The position numbers were made by a program, and so were the translations under genes. Source: an uncultured Mycoplasmatota bacterium (GTDB taxonomy: Bacteria > Bacillota_I > Bacilli_A > RF39 > UBA660). From it: 23,368 nt of DNA. The DNA lies in assembly GCA_900549625.1 (NCBI GenBank), contig URPE01000021.1, forward strand, positions 1-23,368. Direction: 5' to 3'. The notes under the pieces were generated by a model. It made no database searches. It worked only from the letters and a program-made list of their open reading frames with translations, and was not told where the DNA came from. Positions 8,065 through 15,990 of the stretch are shown here, in pieces (position 1 is the first letter of the stretch; each line of letters starts with the position of its first letter).

Positions 8065-8616
8065 CTAATTTTTAGGTATTAATTTTCTAATTAAGTTTTC
8101 CTCTTCAAAAACTTTTTTTTGGCATCTTTCTAAAACATCCCAGATTGCTTCACCCGCGTATTGTTCTATCGTTACTCCTGCTTTTTTTAAAATATAGTTA
8201 GATACTAATACCAATTCTTCTTTTTTATAAGGAGCAAAATAAATAATATTTTTGATACCAGAATTAGCAATTCTTTTAGCACATTCTGGACATGGTGAAA
8301 GGGTAACATACATAGTAGAACCTTTTAAAGAACTTTTATTTTCTATGCTATCTAAGGCATTAGCTTCGGCATGGACAACAAATGAGTTTTTGATATTCAT
8401 TAAATCATTATTTGCTTCGCCTAACGAGTTCCACGGCATTTCATCATCGGTTATACCTTTGCTAGTCCCATTATAGCCAGTCCCTAAAATACGATTGTCA
8501 CGGACAATTACTGCCCCTACTTGGGTTTTAGGATCCTTACTTCTTTCTCTAACCATTAAGGCCATCATCATAAAGTAAGTATCAAAACTAATGTAATTAT
8601 TTCTTTTTCCTGGCAT
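8065..8616 (-). CDS. comEB: dCMP deaminase family protein (ComEB-like)
   Basis: Members of this zinc-dependent family deaminate dCMP to dUMP for thymidylate synthesis. The zinc site is visible: HAEANALD supplies His and the proton-shuttle Glu, and SPCPECAKRI supplies the two Cys. KDPKTQVGAVIV and GTGYNGTSKG are the family's substrate-side motifs. Length, 183 aa, fits. Its ATG overlaps the rnpM stop by one base (TAATG). This is the slot where ylxQ usually sits between rnpM and infB in Firmicutes, so the position is unusual. The symbol is given by similarity; strict dCMP specificity is inferred. Confidence 0.85.
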   Translation of the reverse strand: MPGKRNNYISFDTYFMMMALMVRERSKDPKTQVGAVIVRDNRILGTGYNGTSKGITDDEMPWNSLGEANNDLMNIKNSFVVHAEANALDSIENKSSLKGSTMYVTLSPCPECAKRIANSGIKNIIYFAPYKKEELVLVSNYILKKAGVTIEQYAGEAIWDVLERCQKKVFEEENLIRKLIPKN

Positions 8617-8879
8617 TATGAATTTATAAGTCCTAAAAGTTCTTCGTATATATTATCTGGAACAACAGTCTCTAAAGTTCGGTCTAAAACTTTACTTTGA
8701 CGAGCCTTATTAATAACTATCTCATCTAACTTTAAATAAGCCCCTTTACCATTTTGTTTACCAGACGCATCAACTAGAACATTACCTTCTGGAGTTCTAA
8801 CAACTCTTATGAGTTCATTTTTAGGATATTTTTCTCTGGTAACTACGCATGTGCGCATCGGAATTTTTCTTTGTTTCAT
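8616..8879 (-). CDS. rnpM: YlxR/RnpM family protein, RNase P modulator
   Basis: YlxR (renamed RnpM) binds RNase P RNA in B. subtilis and is encoded between nusA and infB. The 87-aa product has the signature PMRTCVVTREKYPKNELIRVVR followed by GKGAYLKLDE, split here as R-T-C-V, then the R-V-V-R strand and the G-R/K-G-A-Y-L loop. GGGAGG lies 7 nt upstream of the ATG. It is 21 nt from the DHH gene upstream and overlaps the deaminase gene by one base. Confidence 0.9.
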   Translation of the reverse strand: MKQRKIPMRTCVVTREKYPKNELIRVVRTPEGNVLVDASGKQNGKGAYLKLDEIVINKARQSKVLDRTLETVVPDNIYEELLGLINS

Positions 8880-8900
8880 CTAAAAACCTCCCTTAAAATT

Positions 8901-9794
8901 TTAAAAATATTTTTTTCGTATAAACCCTTCAGTTTCTTTTGTTAAATAAGTACTGGCTGACTTAGCGTGTCCCCCACCACCTAGCTTTTCGGCTAAATCG
9001 TTAACTGGCACACCACTGATAGATCGAAAAGAAATAGTATCATTATCAGGTGTTAAATAAATTAAAATATCGATATTGTCTTTTCTATCTCTTAAACTAT
9101 CAGCTACTAAATTTCTTAGTAAATATGGCCCATAAACTGAAGCAAAGGTGACACCTTCAACCTTTTTAATTGCTAATCTATTTAAAATATCTTTTATTTT
9201 TTCTTGTTCTTCTTTATTTTGATAAATTAGCCATCTTTCTTCTTCTTTATTAAAGAAAACGTTATCGTTTTTTAAACACTTGTCCCGAAAATGATAGTAA
9301 TACCCATATGCACCTAAATAATGGTAGATACTTTCAAGATCCAAAGCTTTAGTTACATTTTCTTCTTTCCATAACCAAGTATCATGCATTCTTGTTAGAT
9401 ATACGAGTGTGTTTAAAGTATCATTATCAAACATAACTTTTAAATCCTCATACAAAAGACTAGTTGCGCACTCATGATTAGAAGACTCAATATGGACAAA
9501 AGAATAACTATCTGTTTCTTTAGAAGATGATAAGTGATGATCATATACTACAAAGGGGTTACTAGCTAAACTAGCCATTTTCTTTAAAAGAGCATTATTG
9601 GGACACAAATCGGCAATATAGATTTTATCATAATCAAGATATTCTTTATTACCTAAAAATTCATCTAACCTTTCATCTAACTCTCTATTATTAGGAAATA
9701 CCTCAAAGGAAGTGTTTTGGTACGCTAGTGAAACTACGATAACAGAACCAATACCATCGGGGTCGCTTTTATGGGAAAATATTTTTATTTTCAT
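8901..9794 (-). CDS. DHH/DHHA1-family phosphoesterase
   Basis: DHH enzymes hydrolyse phosphodiester bonds in small nucleotides or single-stranded nucleic acid with Mn2+. The metal motifs are present in order: HKSDPDGIGS (motif I), YIADLCPN (motif II), VYDHHLSS (the DHH motif near residue 84) and, in the C-terminal DHHA1 domain, GGGGHAKSAS. 297 aa fits the compact NrnA/predicted-phosphohydrolase subgroup rather than RecJ. Its ATG overlaps the nusA stop (TAATG). Being inside the nusA-infB operon suggests an RNA turnover role such as nanoRNA or pAp hydrolysis; the exact substrate cannot be told. Confidence 0.85.
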   Translation of the reverse strand: MKIKIFSHKSDPDGIGSVIVVSLAYQNTSFEVFPNNRELDERLDEFLGNKEYLDYDKIYIADLCPNNALLKKMASLASNPFVVYDHHLSSSKETDSYSFVHIESSNHECATSLLYEDLKVMFDNDTLNTLVYLTRMHDTWLWKEENVTKALDLESIYHYLGAYGYYYHFRDKCLKNDNVFFNKEEERWLIYQNKEEQEKIKDILNRLAIKKVEGVTFASVYGPYLLRNLVADSLRDRKDNIDILIYLTPDNDTISFRSISGVPVNDLAEKLGGGGHAKSASTYLTKETEGFIRKKYF

Positions 9795-10906
9795 TATTTA
9801 TTAGCTTGTTCATTTATTTTAGCAAGAGTTGTAACCTCAATTTTATAATGAGTAAGTTTACTTGCTAATTTAATGTTTGTACCTTTCTTACCAATGGCAA
9901 GTGATAGACAATCATCTGGCACAATAGCTAACGCTTCTTTTTTTACTGGGTCGATAATATTTACAGTTACATCTTTAGCAGGTGATAAGGCACTGGCAAT
10001 AAATTCTTCAGGATTTTCGGAATATCTTACAATATCAATTTTTTCACCATTTAATTCTTTTAAAATATTAGCTATTCTAGAACCATGCTCGCCAATACAA
10101 GCCCCAACTGGGTCAACGCGATCGTCAGTTGAATAAACTGCTACTTTACTTCTTATACCAGCTTCTCTTACGCACGAATAAAGCATTACTGTGCCATCAA
10201 CAAGTTCAGGGATTTCAGTTTCAAATAGTCTTCTTACAAAGCCATAGTGTTTACGTGAACATAAGATAAGTGGTCCTTTTGGTGTACTTTCAACCTTAGT
10301 TATATAAACTCGAATACTAGTGCCCATTTTTAATGTTTCGCCAGGTATCATTTCACTTTTTGGCAAGATACCTCTTGATTTACCTAAATCAATATAATAA
10401 TTTCTTTGATCTTCCATAGCAAGCATACCCATCATCATTTCGCCTTCTTTATCTTGGAATTCACCCATGATAACTTCACGTTCAGCTTCTCTTATTTTTT
10501 GGGTTAGAACTTGTTTAGCAGTTCCAGCCGCAACACGGCCAAAATCTTTTGGGGTAACTTCTTTTTCAATAGTTTCTCCCACATTTATAGTAGGGTCTAT
10601 TTCTCTTGCTTCTTCTAAAAGCATTTGGGCATCAATATTAATCTCTGGTGGAATATGAACTTCATTTCCTTCTTCATCCACTGTGTCAATACCATCGTCA
10701 TAATCATCAACAACAACATAATAAGAGTAAACTTTAATATCTCCAGTTTCTCTATCCATTTTTACTAAAACATTAGTTTTTGAGCCAAAGTTCTTTTTAT
10801 ATGCGGTTGCAAGTGCTGCCTCTAAACCATCAAAAACAACATCTTTACTTATACCCTTTTCTTCAATAATATGGTTTAGGGCTTTAATAAATTCTTTCTT
10901 ATCCAT
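9794..10906 (-). CDS. nusA: Transcription termination/antitermination factor NusA
   Basis: NusA binds RNA polymerase and nascent RNA to modulate pausing, termination and antitermination. The 370-aa product has the Firmicute layout without the E. coli acidic C-terminal repeats. It comprises an N-terminal polymerase-binding domain (to about 125), an S1 domain (about 130-200), KH1 with GACIGEHGSRI and KH2 with AIGKKGTNIKLASKL. The start ATG lies one base after the rimP stop and its weak ribosome site overlaps the end of rimP, implying coupling. Confidence 0.97.
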   Translation of the reverse strand: MDKKEFIKALNHIIEEKGISKDVVFDGLEAALATAYKKNFGSKTNVLVKMDRETGDIKVYSYYVVVDDYDDGIDTVDEEGNEVHIPPEINIDAQMLLEEAREIDPTINVGETIEKEVTPKDFGRVAAGTAKQVLTQKIREAEREVIMGEFQDKEGEMMMGMLAMEDQRNYYIDLGKSRGILPKSEMIPGETLKMGTSIRVYITKVESTPKGPLILCSRKHYGFVRRLFETEIPELVDGTVMLYSCVREAGIRSKVAVYSTDDRVDPVGACIGEHGSRIANILKELNGEKIDIVRYSENPEEFIASALSPAKDVTVNIIDPVKKEALAIVPDDCLSLAIGKKGTNIKLASKLTHYKIEVTTLAKINEQANK

Positions 10907-10907
10907 T

Positions 10908-11159
10908 TTACTCGCCTCTTTCTTTGCTTAATACATCTAATATGTAAGATTCTTCATATGGATCTAACTCATCAATAATTGGATTAATAATATGCGTTGC
11001 TTCAACAATTGCATCCATATCAATTCCTCCAACTTTATCTAAGACTATTCTTAAAAAGTAATAAGAACCTTCTTTTACAAAAGAAATATCGTCTACTACC
11101 ATTTCTATTTCTTTTAATGGTCCTTCAATAGCCTTTTTAATCATTTCTAGTTTTTCCAT
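10908..11159 (-). CDS. rimP: Ribosome maturation factor RimP, N-terminal domain only
   Basis: RimP assists 30S maturation and is normally about 150 aa: an N-terminal alpha/beta domain plus a C-terminal SH3-like domain. Here only 83 aa remain: KAIEGPLKEIEMVVDD, YYFLRIVLDKVGGIDMDAI and the end ESYILDVLSKERGE. The end corresponds to the family's Y-x-L-E-V-S-S-P-G-x-x-R-P motif at the domain boundary. The stop is followed directly by nusA, so the second domain is absent rather than displaced. I choose ATG at 11159. The in-frame ATG at 11222 falls at the -10 box of the operon promoter and cannot be on the transcript. GAAAGG and GGGTGG lie upstream of 11159. First gene of the operon. Confidence 0.8.
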   Translation of the reverse strand: MEKLEMIKKAIEGPLKEIEMVVDDISFVKEGSYYFLRIVLDKVGGIDMDAIVEATHIINPIIDELDPYEESYILDVLSKERGE

Positions 11160-11183
11160 AACCACCCAACCTTTCAATAATAA

Positions 11184-11205
11184 AAGTGGGAATTTCTGCC
11201 CACTT
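11184..11205 (-). promoter_or_regulatory. Leader hairpin of the rimP-nusA operon
   Basis: AAGTGGG and CCCACTT (arms 11205-11199 and 11190-11184 on the minus strand) form a perfect 7-bp GC-containing stem with an 8-nt loop. It is followed by a loose T-rich stretch. It lies within the ~55-nt leader, about ten bases after the expected transcription start. It could be an attenuator or RNA-stabilising element. Confidence 0.55.
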
Positions 11206-11220
11206 AAATCTGATAAATTC

Positions 11221-11249
11221 ATTCTATCATTTTTTTCTTCGTTTGTAAA
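11221..11249 (-). promoter_or_regulatory. Sigma-A promoter of the rimP-rbfA operon
   Basis: TTTACA (11249-11244) and TAGAAT (11226-11221) on the minus strand are separated by exactly 17 nt. The expected start near 11214 leaves a leader of about 55 nt before the rimP ATG. This placement rules out the longer rimP frame. Confidence 0.8.
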
Positions 11250-11335
11250 ACATTTTTAATAGCACTTCTTATAAAAAATATCCTCTTACTTTAAATTTTT
11301 TTTGATATACATACAATTTATTTCATTACGTTTAG

Positions 11336-13369
11336 TTATTCTTCTTTATAATCACAGTTCATACAATAAATAGTATGTTTTTTACTTTCAAGTAAGGTGC
11401 CATTACATTCTGGGCACTTTTTTTCAATTGGCTTATCCCAGCTAGCAAAGTCACATTTTGGATAATTGTTGCAACCATAGAATATTTTACCCTTACGAGT
11501 TTTTTTCTCAACGATAGTGCCAGCACATTTTGGACATGGCATTATAGTAGTTATTTTAGGTTCATCTTTTTTAATATACTTGCAGTTTGGATAATTACTA
11601 CATGCGACAAACTCACCAAATTTGCCACGCCTTTTAACAAGAGGACTACCGCATTCTGGACAGTTTTCACCAACTTCTTCAGCGGCTTTTTTCTCCATAT
11701 TTTTAAAGGCATCTTCCACCATTGGTTCAAATTCATCATAGAAACTCTTTAAGACTTTGATATTATCTTTTTTATCTTCAGCGATTAAGTCTAAGTCATT
11801 TTCCATATCAGCTGTATATTTAACATTAACAATATTACTAAAAAATTTCTGTAGTTTATCAGTTGTTTCAATACCTATTTCGGTTGGTACTAATTTTTTA
11901 TCTTCAACAACTATATAACTTCTTTCTTTTAAAACAGCAATAGTAGGAGCATATGTACTAGGTCTACCAATACCAAGAGATTCCATTTCCTTAATTAAAG
12001 ACCCCTCTGTAAATCTTGGCTCTGGTTTAGTAAAATGTTGTTCTTTTACAATATCGTTTGCCACTACAACATCACTTTTATAGTTAGCAAAATCTGGCAA
12101 GATTGTATCTTTTTGTTCTTCATAAGAAGCATATACTTTTAAATAACCATCAAACTTTAAAACAGAACCAGTAGATTTAAATTCATAGTCATTGTTTAAT
12201 AGTTTAACTGTTGTATTAATAAGACCTGATGGGGCCATAAGACTTGCTAGGGCTCGGTAGTAAATCATGTGATACAATTTATATTCTTCGGGAGTTAAGT
12301 AAGCCTTGATACTTTCTGGCGTTCTTTTAATACTAGTTGGTCTAATACCTTCATGGGCATCTTGAATATTTTCTTTTTTCTTAGGTACTTTTACAGTGCC
12401 AACATACTCTTTACCATATTTTTTGGTAATAAATTCTTTAGTTTCATGTACAAATTCTGGTGATACACGTTCAGAATCAGTACGCATATAGGTAATTAAA
12501 CCGATGCTTTCTTTATTTTCAAGTTCAACACCTTCGTATAATTTTTGAGCAATACGCATAGTTCTTGATGAAGCAAAGCCAAGTTTATTAGAAGCCATCG
12601 TTTGCATAGTTGTAGTTTTGAATACTGGTTTACTAGCCCTTTTGGTTTCTTTTGATTCTACGTCCGCAATTTTGAAAGCTTTAGATAAGGAAGCAACTAT
12701 ATCGCTTGCTTGTTTCTCACCCTTTATTGTAATTTTTTTGTTTTGATATTTTTCTAAAGTAGCTTTGAAATCGGAGAATAAAGCCTCAATGGTCCAATAT
12801 TCTTCTGGTGTAAAGGCAGCAATTTTTCTTTCTCTATCAACAATTAGTTTTAGAGCAACACTTTGAACACGACCAGCACTTTTACCACCAGTTTTACTTT
12901 GCATTAATTTACTTAATCTAAAACCAATAATGCGATCTAAAATTCTTCTTGTTTCTTGGCTTTTCACTAAGTTATCATCGATTTTTCTTGGATTTTCAAT
13001 AGCCTTTTGGACAACACCTTTAGTTATTTCATTGAATGTTACACGTACATAGTCATCATCTTTAATGCCTAGGCTTTCTTTTAAATGCCATGAAATTGCT
13101 TCTCCTTCACGGTCAGGGTCGGTAGCAAGATAAACAAGGCTTGCATTTTTAACGTCTTTTTTAAGTTCAGTAATTAAACTTTTTTTGCCTTTAATAGGAA
13201 CATAACTTGCTTTAAAGTCATTATCGACATCTACACCTAGGCCAAATTTACCAGTGGTTGCCAAATCCATAATATGGCCTTTACTAGAAACTACTTTATA
13301 ATCTTTACCTAAAAAGGCGGCAATTGTTTTACTCTTGTGAGGAGATTCCACGATCATTAGTTTTTTCAT
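11336..13369 (-). CDS. topA: DNA topoisomerase I
   Basis: Type IA topoisomerase that relaxes negative supercoils. The TOPRIM domain shows IVESPHKSKT (E8) and DPDREGE (84-90). The nucleophilic tyrosine is Y294 in GLITYMRTDSER. LGIGRPSTYAPTI follows in the cleavage/strand-passage region. Three C-terminal zinc-ribbon modules occupy about 565-677, each with CPxC and a second Cys pair: CSNYPNC, CNNYPKC, and the last with CMNC. 677 aa is normal. The gene starts 41 nt inside the end of the LtaS-like gene, with AAAGGGAAGAG before its ATG. The usual neighbour dprA is missing. No strong terminator is visible in the 86 nt before the rimP promoter. Confidence 0.97.
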   Translation of the reverse strand: MKKLMIVESPHKSKTIAAFLGKDYKVVSSKGHIMDLATTGKFGLGVDVDNDFKASYVPIKGKKSLITELKKDVKNASLVYLATDPDREGEAISWHLKESLGIKDDDYVRVTFNEITKGVVQKAIENPRKIDDNLVKSQETRRILDRIIGFRLSKLMQSKTGGKSAGRVQSVALKLIVDRERKIAAFTPEEYWTIEALFSDFKATLEKYQNKKITIKGEKQASDIVASLSKAFKIADVESKETKRASKPVFKTTTMQTMASNKLGFASSRTMRIAQKLYEGVELENKESIGLITYMRTDSERVSPEFVHETKEFITKKYGKEYVGTVKVPKKKENIQDAHEGIRPTSIKRTPESIKAYLTPEEYKLYHMIYYRALASLMAPSGLINTTVKLLNNDYEFKSTGSVLKFDGYLKVYASYEEQKDTILPDFANYKSDVVVANDIVKEQHFTKPEPRFTEGSLIKEMESLGIGRPSTYAPTIAVLKERSYIVVEDKKLVPTEIGIETTDKLQKFFSNIVNVKYTADMENDLDLIAEDKKDNIKVLKSFYDEFEPMVEDAFKNMEKKAAEEVGENCPECGSPLVKRRGKFGEFVACSNYPNCKYIKKDEPKITTIMPCPKCAGTIVEKKTRKGKIFYGCNNYPKCDFASWDKPIEKKCPECNGTLLESKKHTIYCMNCDYKEE

Positions 13370-15350
13370 TTTTCTCTTCCCTTTCTTTAGTTTTTTCTTT
13401 TAATTTATTTTCTAAGTATTCAAAATAATTATTAGTAATAGCTAGTTTACTCATTTCTTTTTTTTCATAAATTGTTTTATTTATACTTTGAAGTTCTTTA
13501 GTTGTGTATCTTTTATCGCTTAGATAAGTTACTACACCGCTTGAAGCATTATACCGAGCTACATTATCTTCCCAAGAGGAGTCCGCAAAGACAACACGGC
13601 TAGAAAAGTTATCTGCAAATAAGTCTTCTCCCATATAAAACCTACTATCATAGTCTAGGCCAAAAAGATTGGCTATTGTTGGCATTAGGTTTATGTAACT
13701 TGTTTTTTCTTCATATACATGCGGTTCTAATTTGCTATTATAAATTACAAATGGGGTATGTTCTATTTCATTAAAATCATAAACGTCATAATCAACAACC
13801 ATCCCCACTTCTTCATCAGCAAGGCCATATGGATAATGATCACCATACAAAACAATCACTGTATCACCTAATATACCTTTACTCTCTAAAATGGTTAGCA
13901 ATTTTCCAAGGGCATCATCTGTTACCTTTAATTTAGACATATATCTTTTTAGGGTATCTGGATAATTAGTATCACTAAACAAGTCAAAATATTTATTACT
14001 TTCAGTGCTGTCGCCATCGTAAGGCTGATGAGGAGTTACAGTTGTAAGCCAAGCCATAAATGGTGAGGTTTTAGTAAATATCTCACTAGATTTTTCAATA
14101 AATTCTTCGTCACTAGGCCATTCAATAGTTGTTGTTGGATCTAAATAAATTGATAAATCGTTGGCATCATAATATTTTTCACTTCCCATATTAATGTGAT
14201 AAATGTCTCTTTTATAAAATGTTGAGTCATAATCGTGATAACTACTAGTCGTGTAACCAGCATCTCTAAAGCGATTAAAAATGGATGTGAAATATTTGTT
14301 TTCTGGATAAGTGTTGGTTGTACATGATGTGTTTAGAGCATAAAGTGAGGTCATACCGCTAAATTCATTATCGCCAGTAGCACAAGAGTTCCTTGGACTA
14401 TAGTGATTTTTATAATACCATGAGTGTTTCAAAATTTTACTAAAGTTAGGATAATATTCTTCATGTTCAATAATATTATTTGCAGATTCTAGCATAAGAA
14501 CTATAATATTTTTACCGGCAAATAAACCAGTATACTCATTATCTTCATGAGTTTTTTGATTTAAAAAATATTGATTTAAAGAATTCATTATAGGATCTGT
14601 TTCTTCGCTTATAATTTCTTTTAATAACTCGCTTGTTATATCTTCAGTATCTTTTTCTTCATAATTACTTTTAGTATTTATTACCATACGAGGCAACATA
14701 ACACTTTTTACATCAAGAATACCAAAAACACTTGTTCCAAATTGATTAATAGCGATGGAAGAATTAGTTGGCGAAAAAAACAAGGTACTATTAGGAATCA
14801 TTTGAATAGGATTTTGCATAAATTCTAAATAAATACTACTCATATATATGATACCTACGATGAAGGCCGTAACAAGAGAAGTTACTCTTGTCTTAGTATG
14901 AATTCTTTTTTTTCTTTTTTTATCCCATTTTTTAGGTGACCGCAAATAAATTAGAAATATTATAAGAGGCACCCAAATAAAGTAATAAACAGGTTTGTAA
15001 CTAGCCAAGAATTCTTTAACGTAAGACATAACAGCATGGGCTTGACTAGAAGTACCAACAGAAACATAAACACCTAAGAAATTTCTAAATCCTGCTTGCA
15101 GCCAAGAATATAATGATACGACAAACAAAACAAGAAAGATAGCATTTTCTCTTTTTTGCTTTTTCTTAATGAAGGAAATAAGAAATTCAATAATTATAGC
15201 AAGAAATAAAGATGATAACATTATTCTTAAGGTTGCATAATCAAAAATATTAAATGATGATACAACCCGAAAGATTAATTCAATTCCAAAAATAAAAGAA
15301 AAAAGAAAGAAGATTTCACACCAATAGTCTTTATTACCTAGTTTTTTCAT
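13329..15350 (-). CDS. LtaS-like sulfatase-fold membrane enzyme
   Basis: LTA-synthase-family proteins transfer glycerol-phosphate from phosphatidylglycerol on the outer membrane face, or modify envelope glycans. Five N-terminal membrane helices are visible at about residues 12-32, 42-62, 70-88, 121-138 and 157-176. The extracellular sulfatase domain has the metal ligand Glu in IIVLMLESANN, the probable nucleophile Thr325 in NSCATGDNEF, the SYHDYDSTFYKRD region and the metal-binding VLYGDHYPYG. These parallel LtaS motifs, but the substrate is not provable from sequence. The GTG at 15359 and ATG at 15356 lie in or on the AAGGTGA ribosome site, so ATG at 15350, 6 nt after it, is chosen (673 aa). 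It overlaps rnhB and topA. Confidence 0.85.
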   Translation of the reverse strand: MKKLGNKDYWCEIFFLFSFIFGIELIFRVVSSFNIFDYATLRIMLSSLFLAIIIEFLISFIKKKQKRENAIFLVLFVVSLYSWLQAGFRNFLGVYVSVGTSSQAHAVMSYVKEFLASYKPVYYFIWVPLIIFLIYLRSPKKWDKKRKKRIHTKTRVTSLVTAFIVGIIYMSSIYLEFMQNPIQMIPNSTLFFSPTNSSIAINQFGTSVFGILDVKSVMLPRMVINTKSNYEEKDTEDITSELLKEIISEETDPIMNSLNQYFLNQKTHEDNEYTGLFAGKNIIVLMLESANNIIEHEEYYPNFSKILKHSWYYKNHYSPRNSCATGDNEFSGMTSLYALNTSCTTNTYPENKYFTSIFNRFRDAGYTTSSYHDYDSTFYKRDIYHINMGSEKYYDANDLSIYLDPTTTIEWPSDEEFIEKSSEIFTKTSPFMAWLTTVTPHQPYDGDSTESNKYFDLFSDTNYPDTLKRYMSKLKVTDDALGKLLTILESKGILGDTVIVLYGDHYPYGLADEEVGMVVDYDVYDFNEIEHTPFVIYNSKLEPHVYEEKTSYINLMPTIANLFGLDYDSRFYMGEDLFADNFSSRVVFADSSWEDNVARYNASSGVVTYLSDKRYTTKELQSINKTIYEKKEMSKLAITNNYFEYLENKLKEKTKEREEKNEKTNDRGISSQE

Positions 15351-15990
15351 CAACATCACCTTTTTCTATTAAATCACGAACAGGCTTATATGTAAACCGG
15401 TAATCACTAGTAGGACCGTAAAGTCTTAACAATTCAAGATGTCTTTTAGTTGGATAGCCTTTATGACGGGCAAACTCATATTCTGGGTATAATTTATCTA
15501 AATCATATAAGATATGGTCTCTTGTAACTTTGGCTATGACACTGGCTGCGGCAATGGTAATTGATAATAAGTCGCCTTTAATAATAGGTGTTACGGGCAC
15601 TTCTAAATCATTAATGGGCATAGCGTCAGTTAGGACATAATCATAAGCATGATGCATATCTATAATAGCCCTTTTCATAGCCAAGCGACTGGCTTCATAG
15701 ATATTTATTTCATCAATTTCTTTATTACTTACTATACCAATGCCAACACATATTGCTTCCCTCTTAATTGTTTCAAAGTATTCTTCTCTTTTTTTCTCAC
15801 TTAGTTTTTTGGAGTCTGTAAGGCCTTTTAAGGAGTAATTTTTAGGTAAAATGACAGCTCCTGCTACTACTGGGCCAACTAAAGGACCACGACCTGCTTC
15901 ATCACAACCAACAATTAGGTTATATCCTTTAGCATAAAGTTCTTTTTCATATTTTAAGTTATCAATATTTTCTAATTCACTTTTTTTCAT
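15334..15990 (-). CDS. rnhB: Ribonuclease HII
   Basis: RNase HII removes ribonucleotides and RNA primers from RNA-DNA hybrids. Catalytic carboxylates are visible: D30 and E31 in VGCDEAGRGPLVGPV, D122 in YVLTDAMP and D158 in AKVTRDHI. LTDSKKLSEKKRE and SVIAKVTRD are family signatures; 218 aa is typical. The ATG overlaps the rbgA stop (ATGA), and the gene overlaps the LtaS-like gene by 17 nt, so the four genes rbgA-rnhB-ltaS-like-topA form one coupled operon. Confidence 0.96.
   Translation of the reverse strand: MKKSELENIDNLKYEKELYAKGYNLIVGCDEAGRGPLVGPVVAGAVILPKNYSLKGLTDSKKLSEKKREEYFETIKREAICVGIGIVSNKEIDEINIYEASRLAMKRAIIDMHHAYDYVLTDAMPINDLEVPVTPIIKGDLLSITIAAASVIAKVTRDHILYDLDKLYPEYEFARHKGYPTKRHLELLRLYGPTSDYRFTYKPVRDLIEKGDVDEKTR

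Noticed and set aside
11160..11222. Longer N-terminus for RimP from ATG 11222
   Set aside because: That ATG overlaps the -10 box (11226-11221) of a well-spaced promoter, so it would precede the transcript; the extra residues do not look like RimP.
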